NCBI GenBank assembly: GCA_040954595.2
Contig: CM082580.2
Coordinates: 13,330,001-13,394,000 of the forward strand
Direction of reading: 5' to 3'
From: Balanoglossus misakiensis
Taxonomy: Eukaryota; Hemichordata
DNA length: 64,000 bases
The notes beneath the pieces are model-generated. The model was not told the origin of the DNA and did no database searches. It saw nothing but the letters and a program-made list of their open reading frames with translations. Shown here in pieces: positions 53,301 to 63,136 of the stretch. Every line of letters begins with the position of its first letter. The stretch's first letter is position 1. Made by a program: the position numbers and the translations under genes.

Positions 53301-53578
53301 TGAACGCTGAAACCATGGTGATGACACACGCATGCTCTGTTATTTCCAAGAGGAAGCGATATCAAACACGAACCGCATATAATATCGGTTTTTATTGTGC
53401 GAGTGAATTGATTTTTGCCTCTTTGGAAGTCGACAAGATGGTTTCGTATTGTTGACGGTTTCATGTAGATATGCTGCTTGATAGTGGGTCAGTATGACTG
53501 TTTTAGGTTACCGGCAGCTCTGCGAAGATTATTTTTTATGCAATTTTAAACCGGGTTTGAAAATTCGGTGAAGGACTA

Positions 53579-53595
53579 CAAACAAACAAACAAAC
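53579..53595. repeat. (CAAA)n microsatellite
   Basis: Four CAAA units plus one base. Confidence 0.85.
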
Positions 53596-54925
53596 ATTGA
53601 TTTCTTCAAACCGAAACGGTTCATCGTCATGTCGGTTGTCCTTTCATAATGTCAAGGGACAACATGGTTCCGTGATCACGTGACGGGGTAGGTTTACGCG
53701 TTACTAGGGAGAACTCTGGGTTTGTTAAAATTGAAGATTCTCTCATTTTGTCTTTTCCAAAAACTCTCTGAACGACTATAGTGCTGGCTAAACGACCGTT
53801 TGGCAAATAACTCTGCTGGCACTGAATCGATCCTGGCTGTCAATGGAATCCGCGGTCGTAGACATTTCATTTCATCATGCAACGTTATTGTGCGCACAGC
53901 TATGAAACTGACTAAAATCTTTCAAGCGCTGAACTTTGTCGCTGAGACTTCGCTTGGAATGAGCACGGATCCTCGGCTTATACCGGTCGGCCATTAAAGA
54001 AGACGATTTAGGAATACTTTTGATTTATATATAGATATCGTACGCGTGCATTCACATTGCAGTCATTAAAGTAGGGACAGCAAAATGAAATTTGACTTCG
54101 ATCATAATTAGATTGAAAGTAATGGCTTCCTAATGGCGTATACCTAAGCTAAATAGATGAAATATTGGTGGCAGTTCTTGTCATGCCGTGCCTAAATCGC
54201 ACGGTGGCTTCGTTACTCATAACGGTATCGTCAGAATGATCTTTAAAGCCTATGGCAATCTCTAACATTGATAAAAAAACATGTTAGCTACTGCGTTGGG
54301 TTAGATTGTCATTCTTGACTGGTTGCCACACATAAACAGATGACCCTGATTCTTCCAGTACAGAGGAATAGCTAAAAATTACAACACAGTTGAGGTGATT
54401 GGGCGGTTTTGGTACAAGATGGGCTTGCTGTGACTGTATGGTGTTTGATTAACTGTCCAGTATTCACATGGGTTGGCGGAAGATAACTCTTCGTTCATCA
54501 AGAAGAGAATTATTAAATAAGAGTTTGCAAAAAAAAAATCACTTTTTAAAGTAATTACAGTTGCCAATACACTGCAACCCAATTTTCCTTACAGAAAATG
54601 GCGGCATTTTAGCCAAGACTTTGCCATTAAACCTCATCATACGATAATACCTGGCTAGCTTTATATACCAGCAGCCGACTATTATCTGTCGACGGCATGA
54701 CGTCATTTGACAGAAAGGTCAGTATGGGTCAGATATGGGACACGTTGCAATTGTAAGGTCGTGACACATTGGAAATCTGTTGCCGTGATTTCATAAATAG
54801 TCCAATTTCACATTTTAAAATACTATGAAATTCGATATTGTGAGAGTCTGCTCTGAGTCGCCCTTTTTCTCCTGAGGACCAGAACCGTGCCCATATATGT
54901 TGAATAACGATAACAGCTTTTTGTC

Positions 54926-54980
54926 AGTCAGTCAGTTAAATAAAGAGTTATTTTAGTTCGCTGGTTAGTCAGTCAGTTAA
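54926..54980. repeat. Direct repeat AGTCAGTCAGTTAA, 41 bp apart
   Basis: AGTCAGTCAGTTAA occurs at 54926-54939 and 54967-54980. Each copy contains overlapping TCAGTCA, which resembles AP-1/Maf half-sites. Confidence 0.8.
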
Positions 54981-55570
54981 GCGGCGTTTGTACGGTAATT
55001 TAACACATTTGTTAGTCTGTAAATATATCTATCTAACAATCGATCTGCTGATCAAATATATACACTGTACACAATTTGATATTTTGGTGGGAAACCTAAT
55101 AATTCCTGGTTAAGTAAACCGGGTGATAATTGAGACTTCATGGTGTACAATTCCTCTAAAAAATAGAAGTAGCAGCATTTTAGATGTCCTGCCGCTGTCA
55201 TGACTACTGTCGTCATGGCGATCGCACGGCACCATTAACTCGCGTGTCGATTGCAATATTGAAACGTTCAAGATTACACAAAGAACCCTTGTCTGATTTT
55301 CTAATCGACTAAAAAAACCTCGGCTCTACATATTGACAGTATTTAGCGGCTTGTTCGACACACTCACGCAAACGAGTTCTCTTTTGATAAATTCTCTTTT
55401 GGCGAATGCCAGCAATCAAACATATAACCCCTGCACCATCGTATATCTCACAGCAGTCCTCGGTATGGTCGACCCAGACCATACGCTGTGAATCGACTTC
55501 AAGTGTGTAAATACTGCACTCACAGTACAACATACAATTATATATCCCCTATAAACGACAATAACACAAA

Positions 55571-55620
55571 ATGATGGTGATGAGATGATGACGACGACGA
55601 CTATGATGGCATGATGATGA
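55571..55620. repeat. Imperfect trinucleotide (ATG/ACG) repeat
   Basis: GATGATG and GACGACGAC units over 50 bases of non-coding DNA. Confidence 0.8.
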
Positions 55621-56700
55621 CATTTCCCTGCTTCTCGAAATATTTACCCTAAACATGTTAATTCTGCAATGCTATGGTTTTGTTAATTGAACGGGGCTTC
55701 GGTGATGATCTTACTTGCGTCTCTTTCGGTACAGTCTTCATTTTTTCAATCACGACACAGATCAATTGACGCAATCCCAACAAATGGAATCCTTATCGCC
55801 GGAAGTTCCATATCACCGCCGTTCTCTCTCTTGTGATTGGCTCGCGTGCACGCTCATTTAACCGCAGGTCGTGAGAGTCTTCTCAATGATCTCTTATAGC
55901 CTCGAAGTAGTTCCGAAATTAATTTAAACTTTATCCTTTTGCGTCCATGGTGACCTTTAACTGACCCTATGACGTAATTGAAAAGACATGCATTATGTTC
56001 CGCTAGCTCAATTAAGTACACCCATTATGCATCAAACCTTGGCTATAGCGAGTGAATGCCGTTTTTTCATTCTTAACATCGAGTCGTTGTTTCTTACCGA
56101 ATAAACAAAGGAAATTTGCAGTATACTTGCAGTAAAATACAGAAATTTACCTTGCCAGAATGCCCAGTGTGGTGTCCATCATGTCCGGTCAGCAATCTCT
56201 GTTTCGGTGACGCTCCAGTTAGTAGACTTCATAGTATTTCTTGGTACACGCGCGTTGTATTTCAGATAATTCGTCTGCACCCACAGGTTCGGCAAAACGT
56301 GGCAGTTCTTGTGCTTCTGTAAGCGTGAAATCTTCCTCCAATTCTTGTATGGAGACAGTATCAAACTTGAAAAGGTCAAATTGGGAAAGGTACCGCTTCT
56401 GAAATGTCAGAGAAGTCCATCACGTCTATCCCTCACGAGGGCTTGACTCAAATGAAAGGGAGAACCTCCACGTGTACGAATAATTTATTCAACCAGGTGT
56501 CAGTGTTTCAAAACGGACCAATCATCACTTAAAACGCAGATGGTTTCTCATCAAACACTGATTCATATGTTAATGGGTATTGCACGTGATTTTCTCATTC
56601 ATAACAAGATTTACTTTGTTGAGTGGAAGTGTAAGAATCAAACCGAAAAGAATCGCCAAGCGACTGGGAAATAATTCAATTTTATAGGCAGGGATCATTT

Positions 56701-56826
56701 TGCGTACGTGACCAAGCATAACAACAATCCAAGATGGCGACGAAAGTGAGATTTAGTCGCGGTGGAAAGAGCGACCGTTTGTGGAGACGAGTTATGTGTG
56801 CGGATGGATAATGTGTTGTTTTCCTG
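56701..56826 (+). promoter_or_regulatory. Likely GRDP promoter and non-coding first exon
   Basis: TACGTGAC (56705-56712) is followed by AAGATGGCGAC (56731-56741), close to the YY1 consensus that often overlaps or follows transcription starts of TATA-less genes. The stretch ends at CCTG before GTAAAG (donor at 56827). An alternative and stronger donor GTGAGT lies at 56852. A coding-region acceptor with a good pyrimidine tract lies at 57632, so splicing from here to 57633 is the simplest model. The start site and exon limits are inference. Confidence 0.4.
56734..56811 (+). other. Upstream ORF in the putative 5' leader (25 codons)
   Basis: The ATG inside the YY1-like element opens a 25-codon frame that ends at TAA 56809-56811, before either candidate donor. 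If the leader starts upstream of 56734, this uORF could dampen translation of the GRDP protein. If transcription starts at or within the ATGGCG, as is common for YY1-type starts, it is not translated. Confidence 0.3.
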
Positions 56827-57632
56827 GTAAAGGGGTTAAGTGAGATTTAACGTGAGTCGTAAGAAATAGGTCGGCTGGTTTAAAAAGTTTAAAAATATAC
56901 ACGCAAAAACTCATCACTATCATAAGCTGGAAGCCGAACGTATTGTGTAAATGTCAAACCCGAAGGCAGTCGACGGCACGCTTTCAAAGAGTCTGATTGG
57001 CAAAGATTATTTGTACTGTCTTATGTGCCCTTCTATCTAACAGAATATGCCAACCGTGTGCTCGAACAGCGACCAGGGCGCCAGTGTCAAGACACTGTCC
57101 GTCTGAGAGTCTACGTCTATTGAGTAAAAATAAGAAAAAACGTCGACTGAACTTCAATACAACCAGCATGTGCGCAGACACAACTGTCATTATTGTTGCA
57201 TTCATTTGTCAACTGAAGCATCGCACAATATGATACTCATCTTCAGGAATTTACGATTGGAATGCCAGACGAAGAAGTTGAACTGATAACTCTTCGTACA
57301 GAGTACTTTTGCACAATTAAGGACACCCATTTGCATGGATTGGAAACAGTAAAATACAGTCATTTTGAGCGCTTACGTGATAAAATCGAAATTGAAAAAG
57401 TCGGATAAAGGTCAAACTCGTAGCTTGGCAATCGTAAACCCCCCATCAATCACGCCTAGTCCTGACATAAGTTTACGGAAGTTGGGGATTTTTCAATCAG
57501 ACGCCACCTTAACATCAAATCGCAGGTATTGACAAAGCTATGATGCAATTATGATTCCGAACTTCACTCTTCAGGGCACTGTATTGTGTCTGACTATAGC
57601 TTATCGATTTTTGTTTTTTGTTTTCCTTGTAG
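56827..57632 (+). other. Putative 5' UTR intron of the GRDP gene
   Basis: The 3' end is well supported: a T-rich tract, CCTTGTAG, and the exon resuming at 57633. A possible branch point TGACTAT is near 57591. The 5' end (56827 or 56852) is less certain. The frame open across the acceptor from an ATG at 57586 is not used in this model, because that ATG lies inside the intron. Confidence 0.5.
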
Positions 57633-57651
57633 GTGGAATGACAAACTGAAC

Positions 57652-59132
57652 ATGGCGTCTTACAAACCCGAGGACGCTTATTTCCAGGAACTAATCGCTA
57701 AGGCAAAGGCTGACGGGAGCAATTTCAAAGCCAAGAAGATCAAGATAAGTGTTGATCTTGTTGATGCTGCGATCAAGCAGTTGGAGTTCTTGAAGCTTGT
57801 CGATGACCACTCTAGTCTGTACGACAACGAGGTTGTGATACAGAATGCCGTACGGAGATATGAGACGTTGTGGCTCCCTCTAATGGCCAAACACCCGTCG
57901 ACTGATCTTGTCCCTCCCCTTGATGTGGAATGGATCTGGCACGTTCACATGCTGGCCCCTCAGGATTACGAAAAAGACTGCTTGGCAGCCGCGCGTGTAT
58001 TTCCTGACCACAAGCTCCTGGCTAAGAAGGCAAGAACTTCTGGGCTGGCCAAAGCAAAGAAGTTCTGGGAAAGCATGTTTAGTGAGCAGTTTGAGGTGGA
58101 CCTGCTGTCTCCCTCAAACCGGGCGATGGAGTATGAAAGCAAAATAACCTACGATCTGAAAGCGGCGGTTCAGAGACAAAAGCTCTTCTACTACCAGGTG
58201 AGTCTGCCGCATTACAGCAGCAAACAGTTCCTTCGGAAGGCCTTGCTCAGGTACCAGAAGATGTTGTTCTTGAAAAAGAACAACCCCAAGCTCTTTCTTG
58301 TACCATGTTATGACATGGATCTTATTTGGCACTCCCATCAACTAAACCCACACGTCTACAAAGCAGACACCGAGGCCATATTAGGAAAAATCTTCAACCA
58401 CGACGATTCTGTCAATGACCGTACCAGCGGTTCAAAACTGGTCACCTCTGATGTTATGACCCGGGAACTCTGGAAAAGTGCATTCAAAGAAGAGTTTGCC
58501 GTGAGTGGCGCCATGTATAGAGGTAACCCTCCCTCTGGAGTGAAGGAGCTGTCTTATCAAAGTCGCGTCATCCTTCCCACTAAGATCTGCAAAGTCTACA
58601 TCGACCGTGTTGCCCTCGACCAACCGTTCGGCTTCCTCCCGCGCTATGTCATCATCTCCCGATTTTCCGATCTATCCGGGAAGATACTGAAGTTGAAAGG
58701 TCCGCAACAGTCGTGGGAAGCCAAACCTCGAGAGGGCATACCAAGAGGCGGATTGGCCAAATTTACTTGTAACACCGCGAGAATTTCAAAGTTGGTCTTT
58801 GAACTGAAGACGCCCGGTGGGTTCTGCTCCTCCAGCCAGCTGATAGCCATTGCCTCGGTCGATTTCCGCCGAATCCTGGACGAGATTCTTCTGCAGGGCA
58901 CGGGAGGGGGAACGTACACCATCCCCTTCATCGAGGAGTCCAGTCACTCTGAGGTCAACAACCTGTCAGTCACCTTCCGAGTGGAAGCGCCCTACAAAGA
59001 AGGGGAGTCTCGTCTGAGCCTCAAGGCTGGTGCTTTCGAAGTCCCTTCACAGCTCGGTACCGATTCTGTAACATATCTACCGCCTCCAACAAGAACAAAG
59101 CTTTCACTTGGAATGGGTGAAGCAAGACACAG
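57652..59132 (+). CDS. GRDP coding exon 1
   Basis: Encodes residues 1-493 plus two bases of codon 494 (phase 2). It holds the whole DUF1399 region and the beta-rich middle. The donor is CACAG before GTTTGT, weak at position +4, but reading through it gives a stop within 12 codons, whereas splicing restores a family-like sequence. Confidence 0.88.
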
Positions 59133-60308
59133 GTTTGTGCCTTTTGGTTCAGATTGTCAGCCTTGAGTGGCAGTTTCATTGTGAATGTTAATATACGTTT
59201 TGATTTTGCACGCTTAGACTCTGGCTCCTGGTCATTGATTTGATAAGTGATATCTTACTTCCATTTTCTTTTTTTTCTAGGATTTTAAATCACTACAATA
59301 TTCACATATTTACGGTGCGGATATTGCACTGTGCAGCCGTGAAGTTCTCTGTCATCGAGGTCATGGATACCGCAGACAACGTGACGGCCATTTCCCACGT
59401 GATTGGTACTGACACAATCCCGAAATATGGTCAGGTGAGATTTCTAATTATTTTCTTTCATGTAGCTGTAACAGTTCACTCTTTGGGGTTCGCACTGTGA
59501 TGTGGCCATTTCTCCACATGTCGACACTATTGGCCGACAGATGAATTGAGAGATAGAGCGATCAGTGAATAATCGATTGATTTGTTTCTTCTAGATCACT
59601 GACAGTGGCTTCAAAGTCACATTTAAACCTCAAGACGGACAGCGAGCAATGCTTATCAAGGGACCAAACCATGACTGGGGTGTTTGTGTGGCCAGCTGGA
59701 CGGGATTCCGCAAGGGCGTTCCGGGGATACCAGGTGACAAAGCCGCCGGCAGGAGAGGAGTGAAGGGCACCCCGGGGAATCCAGGGGCTTTGGAGGCAAC
59801 TTTCTACGACTTGGAAAATAGGGATACGACCTCTGTCAAGCGATATGGCACCGGTATCAATATTGATGGCTTAGTGAGTTTTAACGTTAAGTCGGGATTC
59901 ATAAGGGTGCCTAAGAATGCCCGTGAAGCGCCACAGACAGTGGCATTGGCCTTCACCGTCGCCGTTCTGCACGTGATGTGTCAACCCAAACCGAAGCAAC
60001 CCGTGGACTATTCGGACAAGCCTCTAGCTACCGACCCTGACACGATGCTCTTCCTACTTGCCGCCGGTTATTACTGCTACGTTCCCTACGACCCGATGTA
60101 TCTGACATCCACCAGTGCATTCGAAGGTTCATCGGGCATGGCCGCGTCTTCTGACGTCTACGGTGGTGGCGACATCGATGCCGGCGATGGCGGCGCTGGG
60201 TGTGGCGGTTGCGGTGGTTGTGGTGGCTGTGGTGGTTGTGGCGGTTGTGGTGGTTGTGGTGGTTGCGGTGGTGGTGGTTGTGGAGGATGTGGTGGTTGTG
60301 GCGGTTGA
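57652..60308 (+). CDS. GRDP/DUF1399-family protein with Cys-Gly-Gly tail (three coding exons, 782 aa)
   Basis: Joined exons 57652-59132, 59281-59434 and 59595-60308 give 782 residues. The family (glycine-rich domain-containing proteins, known mainly from plants as GRDP1/2 with stress-related roles) has no firm biochemical function, and none is assigned here. The DUF1399 region covers roughly residues 25-270, starting KIKISVDLV. It has two related motifs, D91VEWIWHVHMLAP and D223LIWHSHQLNP, whose paired Trp and His residues suggest a metal or ligand site (inference). Residues about 300-490 look beta-rich, perhaps C2-like. Residues about 494-690 form a second conserved C-terminal part ending in SFNVKSGFI. 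Residues 586-609 are collagen-like Gly-X-Y with one break. The tail 748-782 is Cys-Gly-Gly with 11 cysteines. There is no signal peptide, so a cytosolic protein is likely. The start ATG at 57652 has purine at -3 and G at +4, and lies 19 bases after a splice acceptor. Confidence 0.93.
59133..59280 (+). other. GRDP intron (148 bp)
   Basis: GT-AG intron, phase 2, ending in a strong T-rich tract and TTCTAG. Confidence 0.85.
59281..59434 (+). CDS. GRDP coding exon 2
   Basis: 154 bases completing codon 494 and encoding to residue 545 (RILNHYNIHIF to IPKYGQ). It ends at GGTCAG before GTGAGA, phase 0. Confidence 0.9.
59435..59594 (+). other. GRDP intron (160 bp)
   Basis: GT-AG intron, phase 0, ending TTTCTTCTAG. 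In-frame readthrough stops before the next exon. Confidence 0.87.
59595..60308 (+). CDS. GRDP coding exon 3 with collagen-like segment and Cys-Gly-Gly tail
   Basis: Encodes residues 546-782 and TGA at 60306-60308. It contains the collagen-like stretch (586-609), the conserved SFNVKSGFIRVP block, a hydrophobic helix-like stretch (TVALAFTVAVLHV) and the tail. The first in-frame Met lies 18 codons in, so a Met-based view of this exon alone would miss its beginning. Confidence 0.92.
   Translation: MTDSGFKVTFKPQDGQRAMLIKGPNHDWGVCVASWTGFRKGVPGIPGDKAAGRRGVKGTPGNPGALEATFYDLENRDTTSVKRYGTGINIDGLVSFNVKSGFIRVPKNAREAPQTVALAFTVAVLHVMCQPKPKQPVDYSDKPLATDPDTMLFLLAAGYYCYVPYDPMYLTSTSAFEGSSGMAASSDVYGGGDIDAGDGGAGCGGCGGCGGCGGCGGCGGCGGCGGGGCGGCGGCGG
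60201..60305 (+). repeat. 9-bp coding minisatellite (TGTGGTGGT-like)
   Basis: Eleven units begin with a Cys codon (TGT or TGC) followed by Gly codons. Ten have the form Cys-Gly-Gly and one (the eighth) has two extra Gly. Codon variation (GGT, GGC, GGA) shows some age, but the structure invites unit gain and loss. Antisense frames here give His-Asn or Thr-Ala repeats and are shadows. Confidence 0.95.
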
Positions 60309-62285
60309 ACACACAGCCCAATTCCCGTACACCAATTGACAATTCAGAAAAAGCGAGCTGAGATTGTAAAAACAGCTAATAACAGCTTTGTACGTTCATT
60401 TGTATTGAGATAGTAACGATGATTAATTATGCCATTTACTTGTTGGAATTAATTATTTTCGTAAGAGTATTTATAATATACTGTGACATTTACCTTTCTG
60501 TGTGTAATCAGGCACCCTAATGCCATGTGATGAAATACATAAATGATGAGTTAGATTTTGGTAGAAGGACGCCACCAGTAGGCCTATGTATAAATATTTA
60601 GCACAGAACTCGTTGAAGAGTTCTTACATTGTGGCGATGGAAGACAACACACGCAATAATATATTTGTTTGCTGGAACCTGGATGGATGGTCGAAAGTTG
60701 CGGAGACATGATGTTTATGCAGCATTTGGTCAGTTTGATAGGTTTGGATTTACATGTACATGCAAAGCGGTGTTGGAAAAATCGTGATATTATCAACAAT
60801 GGGTTGTCGATAATCAAAAAAAAATCACGTGTACCTAGAGAGGGCGTCTAAAAGGAGGCTGGACCTTACCATTGTTATCAAAATTTCTATGTCGTTTATT
60901 GAGGACAATTTTAGTAGTGTGCAGATGCAAAGACGTCCAGTTTCGTAACTGTATGTCGTTCACGTCAACGTTTCATGTACCCAGGCTTTTCCTGCGTGCA
61001 TCATGTTCAGATTTTCGTGGAATACTTTGTGTGACAATATTGATTCCAATAGATTCTCACTTAAGTGGCTTTCAAATCGAACAGTCAGATGAAACCGGAA
61101 GGGCGTCACTGTCTCGTGAGACTCACGTGACTCGTGCCCGGCTTGTTGATTGGTGACTGGGACAAGATTTTCATTTATTCATTTGTCAACTTGTACTATT
61201 TGTGTAGCCTTGTCATATTGTTATACGATTCAGCGGATAGTTTCCCAGACATCGTAGTTTTGGTATCCTTAACCTTAAGAGTCTTATTACTGTGTTATGA
61301 ATATTTCTTGTATTTTTGTGATACTTTCTAACTACTTTGTCTAACTAGTTCGTTTGTCGCTGACTGGCACACTGTTGACCAGTTACCATATTTGGATATT
61401 TAGTGAGATTTAGGTACATTCATCATGTGAATACAAACCAACGCCTGTTGGTTCTGTAGATAATCATCAACGTTGATTTCGCCACGCGAAGGCAGCCTAG
61501 CGATGATTTATATACACTTTCAGGAGGGTTTTGCCAAGAGAAATTACAACTAGTTAATGAGGGATATATTAATAACCATGACAACCATTTTATTACTTAA
61601 GTTTTAAAATGAATTCAAGATATTAGAGCTAATCCCGAGACACTATTTAATAACGCCAGTGTTGAAATTTAAAAGTGGACTCTGAATGAGAAATTTGCGG
61701 AAATAATTCGCAGTTTAGCAGCAATACAGATTTTAAAATGATATTAATGTGGTTTTCAGTGTCAAGAGTTGGCCAAAATTTACACAAGATATTATGAAAG
61801 GAGTTGATCTTTACAGATAGACGTATTAGCATAACGCGTGCTCACTATAAACACAGCAAGCGCGCACCACTGCAAATACCCTGTTACGTATAAACAAAAC
61901 TAGAACGACTAGTCAACGAACTTAAACGTGAAAACACGACAGTATTGAACTGTCACTTGAGAGCGTAACTGATTTTCAAACAACTTATAAAATATACGAT
62001 GTGTAACTTCAGCGATAAGTCCTTTGTGAGTTGTGCAACAGAAATGTACACACGTCTGGTCGTCGAAGTAATTTTAAGTGTCGATTCTTGTTGTCTGTTT
62101 ATGATAGAGGTATTTCATCAAAATTATGGAAAAATGTAAATATTGCTCGAGTGTATGAGAGGGAGAATGATTTTGTTGAATTAAGGCTGCGTGTAAATTA
62201 ATCGTTCAATTCTTTCCTATAATTTGGTGAACAGGAATATTACCTGTTAAACGGTGAATAATTGAAGTCGTAGTCTGCGGTTCAT

Positions 62286-62420
62286 ACTGAACTATTTCTG
62301 AACTACTGGTTTACCTGGTTAGAAACTGTTTAAAACTGTGGTTAATAACTATTTTCTGTTAAGTGGGTAACTGAACTAGTTTATCAAAGTTGAAACCTGG
62401 ATGATGTTAACCTGATTAAT
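62286..62420 (+). repeat. Degenerate CTGGTT/AACTG short repeats
   Basis: CTGGTTTACCTGGTT at 62306-62320 is a 9-bp step repeat. It is followed by AAACTGT twice at a 10-bp step and several more AACTG or GAACTA words. This may be the remnant of a minisatellite or a cluster of MYB (AACTG) or Grainyhead-like (CTGGTT) sites. Confidence 0.45.
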
Positions 62421-62814
62421 AAGGGAATATCAATTTGTAAATGACAGCTGAAATGTGGTTATAGTGTAAGTGAGTTTAAATGGTTACTGAACCATGGTTT
62501 GTGAGTGAAGTCTTCTCCATTGGAAGAACCTTACACAACAAGGATGGAATACATGTATGAACGACTCCCTCAACGTGAAGAAGAAATGTTACTGTTTAGA
62601 GTGTACAACGGGTTGTTGTCGGTTGATCCGAACTTCTAGATTAAAAAAAATGATCATGACGCCTTTAGGCCGAAAGCTATTTACCAGCACGATGCAACTT
62701 AAACTTTAGAACTAAGATTTTGATCTGCACATTACACATTGCTTTTTTGCTACATGTGCACAGTGTGAAATCCTTTTGTTGAGCAGACTATGTCGATGCT
62801 CATAGCCACTTGAA

Positions 62815-62820
62815 ATTAAA
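62815..62820 (+). terminator. Possible ATTAAA polyadenylation signal
   Basis: ATTAAA is the commonest variant signal. It lies 2.5 kb after the stop codon, with moderately GT-rich DNA following. An equal candidate is at 62640. Confidence 0.15.
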
Positions 62821-63086
62821 GCGCCATCTTTGTTGATTACTAAGTATTTAGAGAGTTATAACGAGCCTCTTTGATGCTCCATGCATGTCAGTGTTATTGG
62901 TGTACTTTGAGTCTGTAAGAAAATTTCTTGTTGTGGCGTTTTCTGAACGTCGAGAGATGTTCGTTTGTTTTTGTGCTGCATTGCGGTTATTTTTCTGCAT
63001 TACACATGAGATTTGTTCACATTTTGTTGGCCATTAATTGCTGTGTATGAAATATAGAAGTGTTACTAATCCGAGTTGTTATCATT

Positions 63087-63136
63087 GTGTGTGTGTCAAT
63101 TCATTTCATACACACACACTGCACACACACACACAC
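63087..63136. repeat. (GT)n...(AC)n inverted microsatellites
   Basis: GTGTGTGTGT (63087-63096) is followed after 13 bases by ACACACACAC (63110-63119), forming a perfect 10-bp hairpin. A further CA run extends to about 63136. Confidence 0.9.

Larger units (their letters stand above)
50341..56700. other. Non-coding region upstream of the GRDP gene
   Basis: No coding exon could be supported. Open frames such as 53111-53455 (114 codons) and 52715-52972 show no domain and overlap opposite-strand frames. GACGCCATTTTGG near 52073 and AAAATGGCGA near 52231 are YY1-like sequences. This may hold 5' UTR introns or alternative promoters if transcription starts as far up as 49 kb. Confidence 0.5.

Noticed and set aside
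57586-57651. Upstream ATG giving a 22-residue N-terminal extension of GRDP
   Set aside because: It lies inside the intron, upstream of a strong T-rich tract and acceptor AG at 57631-57632; the ATG at 57652 has the better context.
59240-59500. Stand-alone 86-codon frame
   Set aside because: Only its middle is GRDP exon 2; its ends are intron sequence.
60028-60342. Minus-strand His/Asn-repeat frame and plus-strand Val/Ala-repeat frame over the GRDP tail
   Set aside because: Both are other-frame readings of the 9-bp coding repeat; the Cys-Gly frame is continuous with the conserved protein.
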